Shown: positions 26,286-34,799 of the stretch, one piece after another | Layout: every line of letters starts with the position of its first letter | Numbering within the stretch: position 1 is the first letter of the stretch | NCBI GenBank assembly: GCA_030654175.1 | Contig: JAURXZ010000003.1 | Location: 35,816 to 99,815, forward strand | Length of the DNA: 64,000 nucleotides | From: Bacteroidia bacterium | GTDB taxonomy: Bacteria; Bacteroidota; Bacteroidia; 2-12-FULL-35-15 | Direction of reading: 5' to 3' | Notes under the pieces: generated by a model | Database searches by the model: none | The model's input: only the letters and a program-made list of their open reading frames with translations | What the model was told of the DNA's origin: nothing | Position numbers and translations under genes: made by a program

Positions 26286-26413
26286 TTTCTATCAACAAAT
26301 TACTCCCAGGAATAAAAAAGTTCTTTTAAACTCATTACACTTATCATAGTTTTTTGAAATCAGTATCTATAACTTCGTATATCAATTATACCATTTGAAT
26401 ACAGGGTTAAATC

Positions 26414-27097
26414 ATGCTTCTAAAGAAATTCATAAGACTTACCCTCGTATCATTATCAGGACTGATTTTGGCAATCGCCCTTTATCTTATAATTGCTTTA
26501 ATTTTATCACAAATACCTGTTAATTCAGATTTCAAGGAAATACCAAATGGAATTGAAATTTTTGTACAATCCAATGGGGTTCATACCAATTTTATACTTC
26601 CAGCACAGTCAGAATATATAGATTGGACTCCACTCCTTCCCTATGATCAATTTGAAGAAGTTGATTCTTCTTTTAAATACATCTCATTTGGCTGGGGCGA
26701 TAAAGATTTTTACATGAATACTCCTACATGGGCCGATCTTACAGTTGCAACAGCGCTTAAAGCCCTCTTCTTTATGGGCACTGGGGCCATGCATATTAAT
26801 TATATTCAAAACAAACCCGGCAAAAGTGATCTTTGTAAACGCTTAATGATCTCGAAAACCGAGTACCTGACATTAATTAATTATATCAATGGTACTTTTA
26901 AAACAAATAATTCCGACAAATTTATCCCCATTAAGCATCCCGGTTACTCACAATACGACTGCTTCTACGAAGCAAACGGAACTTTCAGCTTTTTAAAAAC
27001 ATGCAACGTTTGGGTTGGAGAAGGATTAAAAAAAGCAGGTATAAAAACAAGTTTTTGGACTCCTTTTGATTTTTCAGTATTAAATTCATTGGATTGA
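26414..27097 (+). CDS. TIGR02117/DUF2459 family membrane-anchored protein
   Basis: 227 residues with one N-terminal transmembrane helix (about 8-32) and a periplasmic domain. Family signatures are GIEIFVQSNGVHTNFILP, FGWGDKDFYMNTPTWADL and YDCFYEANGTFSFLKTCNVWVGEGLKKAGI. The conserved H and C (NGVHTN and NVWV context, CNVW) suggest a possible thiol-type active site, but no activity is established for the family. It stands alone between the ParB block and the DUF2851 gene. Confidence 0.8.
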   Translation: MLLKKFIRLTLVSLSGLILAIALYLIIALILSQIPVNSDFKEIPNGIEIFVQSNGVHTNFILPAQSEYIDWTPLLPYDQFEEVDSSFKYISFGWGDKDFYMNTPTWADLTVATALKALFFMGTGAMHINYIQNKPGKSDLCKRLMISKTEYLTLINYINGTFKTNNSDKFIPIKHPGYSQYDCFYEANGTFSFLKTCNVWVGEGLKKAGIKTSFWTPFDFSVLNSLD

Positions 27098-27139
27098 GAG
27101 TCTGTTAAATTTTGTTCAAAACAGTTTCCTGCCGTCCCG

Positions 27140-27183
27140 GGATTTCTCAACCGAGCCGGTCCCGAGCGAAGTCGAGAAAGGTG
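27140..27183. repeat. Interspersed 'cccgagcgaagtcgagaaa' palindrome-type repeat
   Basis: ggatttctcaaccgagccgg and gagcgaagtcgagaaa form an imperfect inverted pair in the gap before the DUF2851 gene. It is related in form to the perfect palindrome at 34661-34716. Confidence 0.6.
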
Positions 27184-27314
27184 CGTTAGCTTCATTAAAC
27201 AATATTATTATTCTTTTATATAAAATTTAAACAGGTTCCCGGTTTATATAAATTATAAAAAATTGTATATTCGTAATGCGTATAGTTGAAGGAAATTTTA
27301 TTCAAACACCCCAT

Positions 27315-28589
27315 ATGAAAGAAGAATTCCTGCATCATATCTGGAAATTTAGACTGTTTAATCAGTTGAATTTGCTATCTACTTCAGGAGAGACCATAGA
27401 AATTGTGAAAGTGGGGAATCATAATTTCGATGCCGGCCCCGACTTTTTTAACGCTCAACTAAAAATTGGAAACACCTTGTGGGCAGGCAATGTAGAGATC
27501 CATTTAAATGCCAGTGATTGGAAAAAACATTTACATCAACACGATAAGGCATACGATAACATCATATTACATATAGTATATAATGCCGATGAACCAATAT
27601 ACAGGGCTTCTGGCGAAACAATTCCAACGCTTGAATTAAAGGAGAAAATTGAAAAAAAAATAATTCAAAATTATTTGCTTTTAAAATCTAATAGCGATTG
27701 GATCCCCTGCGAAAAACAGGTCGGTGCCGTTCCTCAACTAATTATTAACAACACTCTTGATAAATTGCTGTTAGAACGCCTGGAACGCAAATCAAGATCA
27801 ATCATTGATAGTTTAAACATTAATAACAATAACTGGGAAGAAACATTTTATCAACATCTGGCACGTAATTTCGGTTTTAAAACAAACGCTGAACCTTTTG
27901 AATTGCTTGCCAAATCAATTCCTTCTCTATTTCTTGCAAAACATAAAAACAGTTTACTTCAGATTGAAGCAATGTTATTTGGTCAGGCAGGTTTATTGGA
28001 TGAACATCTGGAAGATAAATATTTACAAGCTTTACAGAACGAATATGTTTTTTTAAAACAGAAATTAAAATTGCATTCAATTGATGCCCACCTTTGGAAA
28101 TTTTTACGTTTGCGACCGGTTAATTTTCCAACTATCCGTATTGCTCAATTTGCAAATTTGATTTTTAATTCAACACATTTATTTTCCAAAATTATTGAAA
28201 CAGAAAATTGCGGGGATATAAAGAAGCTAATGAATGTTGATGTTTCCGACTATTGGCACACTCATTTCGTTTTTGATAAAACCTCAACTCCTGCAAAAAA
28301 ACATTTAGGAGATGATTCTGTAAATAACATTATCATCAATACAGTTGTTCCATTTTTATTTGTGTATGGCAAACAAAAAAATGAAGTAAAGTATGTGGAA
28401 CGTGCATTGCAATTTTTAGAACAAACAGCTGGCGAACACAATTCAATAATTAATAAGTGGGATGCTTTGAAACTATCTGTTAAAACTGCCTATTCGACAC
28501 AGGCCTTATTACAGTTGAAAAATGAATATTGCAATCATAAAAAATGTTTAAGTTGTAATATTGGTAATTATTTGTTAAAAAACGCTTAA
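27315..28589 (+). CDS. DUF2851 family protein
   Basis: About 424 residues from MKEEFLHHIWKFRLFNQLNL, the usual family start; an earlier in-frame ATG (27276) would add 13 non-conserved residues. Family blocks: VGNHNFDAGPDFFNAQLKIG, WAGNVEIHLNASDW, and YDNIILHIVYNADEPI. The D-x-G-P-D-F-x-N-A and N-V-E-I-H arrangement resembles a nuclease-like core, though no activity is proven. The C-terminus has a four-Cys cluster (EYCNHKKCLSCNIGNYLL) that may bind zinc. Cytoplasmic. The PspC-like gene follows after 27 bases. Confidence 0.85.
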   Translation: MKEEFLHHIWKFRLFNQLNLLSTSGETIEIVKVGNHNFDAGPDFFNAQLKIGNTLWAGNVEIHLNASDWKKHLHQHDKAYDNIILHIVYNADEPIYRASGETIPTLELKEKIEKKIIQNYLLLKSNSDWIPCEKQVGAVPQLIINNTLDKLLLERLERKSRSIIDSLNINNNNWEETFYQHLARNFGFKTNAEPFELLAKSIPSLFLAKHKNSLLQIEAMLFGQAGLLDEHLEDKYLQALQNEYVFLKQKLKLHSIDAHLWKFLRLRPVNFPTIRIAQFANLIFNSTHLFSKIIETENCGDIKKLMNVDVSDYWHTHFVFDKTSTPAKKHLGDDSVNNIIINTVVPFLFVYGKQKNEVKYVERALQFLEQTAGEHNSIINKWDALKLSVKTAYSTQALLQLKNEYCNHKKCLSCNIGNYLLKNA

Positions 28590-28616
28590 TTTAGTTTCCG
28601 GATAAAAACATAAATA

Positions 28617-28847
28617 ATGGTTAAAAGAATTCAAAATTGGTTTGAAGTACAGGCATTTGGTGTTTGTGAATGGTGGGGAAAAAAACTTGGCATCAGTACT
28701 ACCAATATTCGTATGTATTTTATTTATCTTTCATTTTTTACGGTAGGCTCACCTGTTATCATTTACTTTATAATGGTATTTATTTTAGAACATAAAAAAT
28801 ACTTTAAACCTTGGCGCAGTAAGCGCAGAAGCGTTTGGGACTTATAA
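28617..28847 (+). CDS. PspC-domain small membrane protein
   Basis: 76 residues. It shows the PspC pattern of an amphipathic start (WFEVQAFGVCEWWGKKLGIS), TTNIRMYFIYLSFFTVGSPV, and one transmembrane helix (IIYFIMVFILEHKKYF), with a basic tail. PspC proteins sense membrane stress in proteobacteria; in Bacteroidota they occur as short stand-alone proteins next to DUF2851 genes, as here. Inner membrane; role inferred from the domain. Confidence 0.8.
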   Translation: MVKRIQNWFEVQAFGVCEWWGKKLGISTTNIRMYFIYLSFFTVGSPVIIYFIMVFILEHKKYFKPWRSKRRSVWDL

Positions 28848-28973
28848 AGTTAACCAATAACGAAATTTTTAAACTCTACGTTTAAAAAACAACAAACTCC
28901 ATTTAGCAAATTTGAAAGATCCGTTACCGATAACTAGCAATTCAAAAAATAAATAATTTAATATTCGCATATT

Positions 28974-29984
28974 TTGTTCCCTTTTCGCCATTTTTCTAAG
29001 ATTTACCTTTCGCTCGCATTTTTTATTTTAATTGTTTGTGCTGGTATTGGAGGGTTTATAGGTATTGAAGGATATAATTTCCTTGATGCCTTTTATATGA
29101 CCATTATTACTGTTGCTACTGTTGGATTTGAGGAAGTAAATCCACTGAGTGACAACGGAAAAATATTTACATCATTTTTAATTATCACAAGTTTTGGTAC
29201 ATTTGCTTTCGCAGTTTCGTCTATTTCAAGATATGTGCTTGATGGAGAATTTAAACAATATTATAATAAATATAAACTGTTGACAGCTATAGATAAGTTA
29301 GATAATCATGTAATCATTTGCGGCTATGGTCGTAATGGGCGCCAGGCTGCACATGTATTAAAAAAACACGATACCCGTTTTGTTGTTCTTGAACAAAATA
29401 AGGATATTGTTGGATCGATCAATCATAAATATTCTGATTTGGTACTTGAAGGAGACGCCACAATAGATGAGGTATTAATAAAAGCAGGAATATTAAGAGC
29501 TAAGGCTTTAATAACAACATTACCCGTGGATGCCGACAATTTATTTATCGTTCTTTCAGCAAGGGCTTTAAACCCCAATTTAACGATAATCAGCCGTGCA
29601 TCAGAGGATAATTCTGATAAAAAATTAAAAATTGCAGGAGCAAATAATGTAATAATGCCCGATAAACTTGGTGGTGCACACATGGCTTCCTTAGTTATGA
29701 AACCGGATGTAATAGAATTTGTTGACTATATTACTGGGCAAGGTGGAGATAATATTCGTTTGGAAGAAATAACCTTCGCAAATTTATCGGAAGAATATCA
29801 AAATAAAACCATTCGTGACCTTGAAATAAGAAACAGGTCAGGTGCAAATATCATTGGATTTAAAACAGCCCAAGGTGAATATATTATTAATCCAAGCGCT
29901 GATACAAAGATTATCCCTGATGCAAAATTATTTGTACTGGGCACTACTGAACAAATTATTAAATTAAAAGAATTGTTTGTTTAG
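28974..29984 (+). CDS. Two-TM potassium channel with RCK (TrkA-N/TrkA-C) domains
   Basis: 336 residues from a TTG start; no ATG precedes the first helix. TM1 (about 12-33) and TM2 (about 61-80) flank a pore loop with filter TVATVGFEEVNPLS, where TVGFE replaces the textbook TVGYG. RCK domain: HVIICGYGRNGRQAAHVL (Rossmann G-x-G-x-x-G, about 109-126) and the acidic end FVVLEQNK; TrkA-C follows to the C-terminus. It is an MthK/Kch-type ligand-gated K+ channel of the inner membrane. The altered filter appears in related sequences, but ion selectivity should be tested. The rmlD-like gene follows by 20 bases. Confidence 0.88.
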   Translation: MFPFRHFSKIYLSLAFFILIVCAGIGGFIGIEGYNFLDAFYMTIITVATVGFEEVNPLSDNGKIFTSFLIITSFGTFAFAVSSISRYVLDGEFKQYYNKYKLLTAIDKLDNHVIICGYGRNGRQAAHVLKKHDTRFVVLEQNKDIVGSINHKYSDLVLEGDATIDEVLIKAGILRAKALITTLPVDADNLFIVLSARALNPNLTIISRASEDNSDKKLKIAGANNVIMPDKLGGAHMASLVMKPDVIEFVDYITGQGGDNIRLEEITFANLSEEYQNKTIRDLEIRNRSGANIIGFKTAQGEYIINPSADTKIIPDAKLFVLGTTEQIIKLKELFV

Positions 29985-30004
29985 CGAATTTCATTTCCCC
30001 TTTC

Positions 30005-30955
30005 ATGAAAAAAATTTTAATTACAGGAAGTAACGGCCTGCTTGGTCAAAAACTTGTTTACAATTTAATAAAGCGCAGCGATGTTCAGGTAATTGCTACT
30101 TCTTTTGGCGCAAACAGATTGGTAAAAAAAGAGGATTACACTTACGAATCTCTTGATATTACTAATAAAGCAGAAGTAGAAAGAATTTTCACAAAGTATA
30201 AACCCAATATAGTAATAAATACTGCCGCAATGACAAACGTTGATGCTTGTGAAACCAAGCAAGATGAATGTTGGGCATTAAATGTTACCGCGGTACAGAA
30301 TATCATTGATGCAATAACACTTATAACCTCCTCCTCTGCTGACGGAAAAGAAAATAGTCCTCACCTAATTCACCTATCAACAGATTTTATTTTTGATGGT
30401 AAAAAAGGATCCGAATATTTGGAAACAGACTTACCCAATCCGCAAAGTTATTATGCAAAATCAAAACTTGAATCCGAAAAAATTGTTCAAAAAAGTAAGA
30501 TAAAATGGGCCATTGCCCGTACCATTATTATTTACGGAATAGTTGATAACATGAGCCGCACAAATATTGTATTATGGGCTAAAGACGCGTTAACTAAAGG
30601 ACAAAAAATAAATGTTGTGGACGACCAATTCCGTTCACCAACACTTGCAGAGGATTTAGCTGATGGATGTATTTTGATCGCTGATAAAGGCGCAACAGGT
30701 ATTTATCATTTATCAGGGCAAGAAACAATGAGTATTTTAGAATTGGTTTATAAAGTAGCCGATTATTTCAAACTAGACAGATCATTAATTACTCCATCGA
30801 AATCCGACACTTTAAATCAGGCAGCAAAGCGTCCGCCATTTACCGGTTTTATAATTGATAAAGCAAAACGTGACTTAGGGTATAATCCTCATTCGTTTAT
30901 GGAAGGATTGGAAATATTGGATAAGCAGTTGAAAGAGCTGAACCCAAGTGTTTAA
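30005..30955 (+). CDS. RmlD-like NAD(P)-dependent sugar-nucleotide reductase (SDR)
   Basis: 316 residues, extended SDR. GSNGLLGQKLVYNL is the cofactor-binding G-x-x-G-x-x-G. INTAAMTNVDACETKQDECW matches the RmlD N-T-A-A-x-T-x-V-D-x-x-E motif. The catalytic triad is in HLSTDFIFDG and YYAKSKLESE (Y-x-x-x-K). It resembles dTDP-4-dehydrorhamnose reductase and may also serve another deoxysugar. The rmlABC genes are absent here, so the pathway is uncertain. Its stop overlaps the convergent SpoIIE gene by 4 bases. Confidence 0.83.
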   Translation: MKKILITGSNGLLGQKLVYNLIKRSDVQVIATSFGANRLVKKEDYTYESLDITNKAEVERIFTKYKPNIVINTAAMTNVDACETKQDECWALNVTAVQNIIDAITLITSSSADGKENSPHLIHLSTDFIFDGKKGSEYLETDLPNPQSYYAKSKLESEKIVQKSKIKWAIARTIIIYGIVDNMSRTNIVLWAKDALTKGQKINVVDDQFRSPTLAEDLADGCILIADKGATGIYHLSGQETMSILELVYKVADYFKLDRSLITPSKSDTLNQAAKRPPFTGFIIDKAKRDLGYNPHSFMEGLEILDKQLKELNPSV

Positions 30956-32985
30956 ATTCTAATACCGATCACCAATAGATCATCCACCTGTTCGCGGCTT
31001 CCTTTCCAGGTTTCGAACGTTTTGATCAATCGATTTTCCTGTTCGAGCATAGGTGTGGAATAATTAGCCAACAATAGATCTTTAAGTCGTTTACTCATAA
31101 ATTTTCTCCCTTCATTACCACCAAACTGATCAACAAATCCATCCGAAAAAATATAAATACAATCACCTTTTGAGAGTGAAATATTATGTTTAGTAAATTT
31201 CCTTTCGGTTTCAGATTGATGCCCTCCTATAGAAAATTTGTCTGGTTTAATTTCAATTAGTTGGTGGTTTATAGTCTGAAGTTGTTGGGGATTTTCATTA
31301 TCAATTATCAACTCTCCATTATCCATTTTATTGATGATCCACAGCGGCCGCTGAGCTCCTGCATATTCAATTTCAGTTTCGCTATTAAAGGAAATAAGGG
31401 CAATGTCCATTCCATCCCTGGTTGCGCCTTGATCTTCTTGTTTTAATGCCTTACGCACCTCTTTATGTAGGTTATTCAAGATCTCATCAGGTGAGGTAAT
31501 TCCTTTTTCGTTTACGATCTGATTGAGAATGTTATTTCCGATCATGCTCATAAGGGCACCGGGCACCCCGTGTCCTGTGCAATCGCAGGATGCTATTAAT
31601 CTTTTACCATCCTTTTCCGCATACCAATAAAAATCACCGCTTACAATATCTTTTGGTTTAAACAAAACAAAAGCATCAGGAAATAGTTTATACTTGAGTT
31701 CCTTAGGAGCTAAACTTGCATCTTGTATACGTTTGGAGTAATTAATGCTATCCGAAATATCTTTATTTTTCGATTCAATTTCTTCGTAAGCAAATGATAA
31801 TGCAATGTTGGCTTTTCTTTTTTGGATATTCCCTCTAAAAAGAACAAATGCAAAAGACGCAATGAACAATGAAAAAATCAGAAGATAAATCTTAAAGTTT
31901 TTTTCACGTTGCAGTTTTTCATCTGAAAGTGCTTTATCCTTTTCCAAGCCTGCAATCATCAACTCTTTTTTCTCTGATTCGTATTTTGCAGTCATTTCAT
32001 TTGCCTGCCGATTGTTGTTTTCATTATATACACTATCTGTTAACGTTGCGGCAAGTTGTGCATATTCTAGGGCTTTTTTGAAATCATTCTGCTTTTCAAA
32101 CAGCTTCGAAAAGCTTTTATAAACATCTATTATTGCATTTTTATCCTTTATTTCTTTTGAGAGGTTCAAAGCTTTTTTGAGTGCAAATGTAGCCGCCTCA
32201 TAACTTTTAGCCTTCACATACAAAGAACCTAGAATGGAATAATTACCTGATAAATAACGTTTATGACCAATTTCTTCCGCAATTTTTATCGATTTTTCAT
32301 TCGTTTGAATTGCAAGGTCAAGTTTTCCCATGTTATCATAAACAATACTCATATTGCCATAAATCGCAGTCATTCCTTCTTTGTTATTTGCTTCTTTTGC
32401 AATTTCTAATGCACTTTTATAACTTTTGATAGCATCATTGTATTTTTCTTGCCGAGCATAAGCAGTTCCCATATCTCTATAATTCGTTGAGACCTCTATA
32501 TTTCTTTTCAACTTTTGATTGATAATGAGTGATTTATTATAATAGTTTAGCGCTTCGGAAAAATTCTTTTGATAGTAATATATCCAACCGATATTCCGAT
32601 AACAATAGGCAATAGCACCGTCATCCTTTAAATCTTCATAAATTTTTAATGCTTTGAAATAATTTACGGATGAAGCCCCATAATCCCCTTTATACCAATA
32701 TAGATCGCCTAGATTATTATAGGCTTTACCCATCCCCTTCAGGTTATTTAGTTGTAATGAAAAAGTTAGCGCTTCCTTTCCATATTCAAATGCCTTATCC
32801 GAATTAGTATCTTGAAAATGTTTAGAAAGCATTATCAATGCTGAAATTTTTGCAGTATCGTTTGAAGTGGATTTTACAAAATTTCTGACTGAATCAATTG
32901 TCTGATGATTCTGTGCTGACAAATAGAAACATTGTAGCATCACGAGTAATAAAAAAAGATATTTTATACAAAGCTTTTTCTTCAT
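30952..32985 (-). CDS. TPR-containing SpoIIE-type PP2C protein phosphatase (SiaA-like partner)
   Basis: 677 residues. Signal peptide (to about 24); six to eight TPR units (about 40-320); one transmembrane helix near 365-385; a coiled-coil linker (IESKNKDISDSINYSKRIQDA); then a SpoIIE/PP2C phosphatase domain with metal motifs KPKDIVSGDFYWY, CDCTGHGVPGALMSMIG, FSDGFVDQFGG and the last VDDLLVIGIR. Periplasmic TPRs probably sense a signal and control the cytoplasmic phosphatase. Residues ~552-576 are an in-frame insert that looks like an interspersed repeat. It is divergent from a DUF1987/SiaC gene, the expected dephosphorylation substrate. Confidence 0.9.
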   Translation of the reverse strand: MKKKLCIKYLFLLLVMLQCFYLSAQNHQTIDSVRNFVKSTSNDTAKISALIMLSKHFQDTNSDKAFEYGKEALTFSLQLNNLKGMGKAYNNLGDLYWYKGDYGASSVNYFKALKIYEDLKDDGAIAYCYRNIGWIYYYQKNFSEALNYYNKSLIINQKLKRNIEVSTNYRDMGTAYARQEKYNDAIKSYKSALEIAKEANNKEGMTAIYGNMSIVYDNMGKLDLAIQTNEKSIKIAEEIGHKRYLSGNYSILGSLYVKAKSYEAATFALKKALNLSKEIKDKNAIIDVYKSFSKLFEKQNDFKKALEYAQLAATLTDSVYNENNNRQANEMTAKYESEKKELMIAGLEKDKALSDEKLQREKNFKIYLLIFSLFIASFAFVLFRGNIQKRKANIALSFAYEEIESKNKDISDSINYSKRIQDASLAPKELKYKLFPDAFVLFKPKDIVSGDFYWYAEKDGKRLIASCDCTGHGVPGALMSMIGNNILNQIVNEKGITSPDEILNNLHKEVRKALKQEDQGATRDGMDIALISFNSETEIEYAGAQRPLWIINKMDNGELIIDNENPQQLQTINHQLIEIKPDKFSIGGHQSETERKFTKHNISLSKGDCIYIFSDGFVDQFGGNEGRKFMSKRLKDLLLANYSTPMLEQENRLIKTFETWKGSREQVDDLLVIGIRI
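31257..31330. repeat. Repeat-like in-frame insert in the SpoIIE phosphatase gene
   Basis: On the minus strand the insert reads as attgataatt-type units (gagttgataattgataatga) and encodes NGELIIDNENPQQLQTINHQ. Homologues usually read straight from LWII to LIEIKPDKF, so ~20-24 residues are extra. Confidence 0.65.
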
Positions 32986-33202
32986 TTAAAATTAGTATTC
33001 AATGCTAATATTCAATATCTGGTTTACTACACAGAATAAACTAGTTTTTTGATTGCTTTCAAAGATAATACATAATAATTTCAAGTTAAAATATTAAACA
33101 ATGTTTAAATTGTTCATCTTAAAAAAATCATTTTTTTTAAGACAAATGATTCTTTGTAAAACTGAATATTTCCCCCTTTATCATTAATAATGAAGAAATT
33201 TC

Positions 33203-33232
33203 TTTGAAGTTTTGATTTTATATATAAATTTG
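33203..33232 (+). promoter_or_regulatory. Sigma-ABfr-type promoter for the SiaC-like gene
   Basis: TTTG at 33203-33206, an 18-base spacer and TAAATTTG at 33225-33232 match the Bacteroidota -33/-7 pattern, giving a 5' UTR of about 30 bases. Confidence 0.65.
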
Positions 33233-33266
33233 CTATTCTAAACTTTGATTGAAACGTTTTAAATTA

Positions 33267-33659
33267 ATGATGGCAACAAATCCATACATAGTTCAACAAT
33301 CCACCAAAACGCCTTTAATCAACTTTGATCCGAATGGAAATTTTGAATTAAAAGGAAAATCAATTCCTGAAAATACAATATTATTCTATAAACCATTATT
33401 TGAATGGCTTAACGAGTACGCTCAAAACCCTGCTTCCAAAACTAATCTTAACATTCAATTAGATTATTTTAATACAAGTTCATCCAAATCTATTGTTGAT
33501 CTGTTTAAAATGCTGGAACTTATTTCCAAAAGCGGAAAAAGTGAAACAACTATTAACTGGCTTTATAATCAGGAAGATGATGATATGCAGGAAGCCGGAG
33601 AAGACTATAAGTCTATTATTAAAATCCCTTTCAATCTTGTTTCTTTTGCAAAAAAATAA
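33267..33659 (+). CDS. DUF1987 (SiaC family) regulatory phosphoprotein
   Basis: 130 residues from MMATNPYIV; an upstream in-frame TTG (33249) is less likely. Family features are TKTPLINFDPNGNFELKGKSIPE, ILFYKPLFEWLNEY, and a DYFNTSSSKSIVDLFKMLEL segment with the phospho-acceptor Thr/Ser in the N-T-S-S-S-K stretch. In Pseudomonas, SiaC is phosphorylated by SiaB and dephosphorylated by the SiaA PP2C phosphatase, and its unphosphorylated form activates diguanylate cyclase SiaD. Here the TPR-SpoIIE phosphatase gene is divergent next door; no SiaB-like kinase or GGDEF gene is in the window. It probably belongs to a partner-switching circuit with a different output. Confidence 0.85.
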   Translation: MMATNPYIVQQSTKTPLINFDPNGNFELKGKSIPENTILFYKPLFEWLNEYAQNPASKTNLNIQLDYFNTSSSKSIVDLFKMLELISKSGKSETTINWLYNQEDDDMQEAGEDYKSIIKIPFNLVSFAKK

Positions 33660-33681
33660 AACTGTTTCAAAACCCAATCTT

Positions 33682-34527
33682 ATGATAAAAAAAATAATTC
33701 TTTTTTCTTGTGTAGCCTTAACGGTATCATGTAATAACACTAAAACTGATACATCCAATGTTACTGAATCGCCAAAGGATACAGTTAAAAGTCCAACAAC
33801 TCAGCCGGAAAATGAATTGGCCGATTTTAAATTTCATACACTTATTATTAATATCCCTTCCCCATTCGAAATTATAACGCTTTTGCCAAAATCGAATATT
33901 CCGTTTAAACAAGGATTGGTTAACTCAACTGAAAATGTAACTAAGTATACCACAACCACAAAAAAAGGATTGAATTACGGTGTGTATGTTGTTGATCTGG
34001 TTTATTTATCTTCGAACGAACATTTTTCTGAAGTAAAAAGTTATTTCAAAACAGCAGGTAGTTTAGCGAAAAGCCTTGGTTGTGCCGAAATTTTCGAAAA
34101 TATTGCCGGTCCAAGATTAGAAAACAATATTGATAAAAAAGATACTATCAATAAAATTATCGATCAGATCTATACTGAAATGGATAATTATTTACGTACC
34201 AATGACCGACTTTTAACTGCAACCCAAATTTTGGTAGGAAGCTGGATCGAGAGTCAGTATTTAACAGTAGGTTTAATTAAAGACGAGACAAAAAACAAAG
34301 AAAATGAGTTGCTGTTTCAAAAAGTTGCACAAGAAGGATATACATTGGAAAAGCTAGTGCAATTGTTAAAGGAATTTGAAAAAGAAAAAGATTTCAAACC
34401 TGTTATTGAGGATTTAAAAGAGCTACAAAACCTTTATAAAGAGCACAAAGGTGGAGATATTGAAAAAGCGTTACTTACTAAAATTTATGATAAACTTAGC
34501 GTAATTCGCGGTAAAGTTGTCAATTAA
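33682..34527 (+). CDS. Lipoprotein of unknown function
   Basis: 281 residues from MIKKIILFSCVALTVSCNNTK, a lipoprotein signal with Cys at 17; this start fits better than upstream codons that overlap the SiaC-like gene in another frame. A Thr/Asp/Ser-rich linker (about 18-50) precedes an all-helical domain (FKTAGSLAKSLGCAEIFENI, LLFQKVAQEGYTLEKLVQLLKEF). It lies 22 bases behind the SiaC-like gene and is probably co-transcribed, with a terminator after it. Outer-membrane or inner-membrane anchored; a link to the phosphatase/SiaC signal is possible but unproven. Confidence 0.7.
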   Translation: MIKKIILFSCVALTVSCNNTKTDTSNVTESPKDTVKSPTTQPENELADFKFHTLIINIPSPFEIITLLPKSNIPFKQGLVNSTENVTKYTTTTKKGLNYGVYVVDLVYLSSNEHFSEVKSYFKTAGSLAKSLGCAEIFENIAGPRLENNIDKKDTINKIIDQIYTEMDNYLRTNDRLLTATQILVGSWIESQYLTVGLIKDETKNKENELLFQKVAQEGYTLEKLVQLLKEFEKEKDFKPVIEDLKELQNLYKEHKGGDIEKALLTKIYDKLSVIRGKVVN

Positions 34528-34546
34528 TTTTTTAGTTCATAAAAGG

Positions 34547-34582
34547 AAAGCCTTGTAGATAAAAATCTTCAAGGCTTTTTCT
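34547..34582 (+). terminator. Terminator after the SiaC/lipoprotein unit
   Basis: aaagccttgtagat pairs with atcttcaaggcttt around a 3-4 base loop, with a T run following. Confidence 0.8.
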
Positions 34583-34660
34583 TTGTACTAGACTTTATAT
34601 AAATTAAAATACATTGTAATATTTACAACAAAATTGACCCTTAAAATGCTTACACACAAT

Positions 34661-34716
34661 TTTCTCGACAAGCTCGAAATGACCATGCGCGCAGTCATTT
34701 CGAGCTTGTCGAGAAA
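34661..34716. repeat. Perfect 23-base inverted repeat, 'tcgacaagctcgaaatgac' type
   Basis: Arms at 34661-34683 and 34694-34716 are perfect complements (gtcatttcgagcttgtcgag and its partner). The 10-base centre contains the self-complementary tgcgcgca. There is no T tail. It has the form of a REP/BIME-like or MITE palindrome; related copies seem to be at 27140-27183 and 62858-62882. Confidence 0.75.
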
Positions 34717-34799
34717 GTGCGGTTGATTAGCATAACGAATTGACTTATACAAAGTCTATTATAATAAATATTTTCTTCGGGTAAGTTTCTTGAAGCTGC

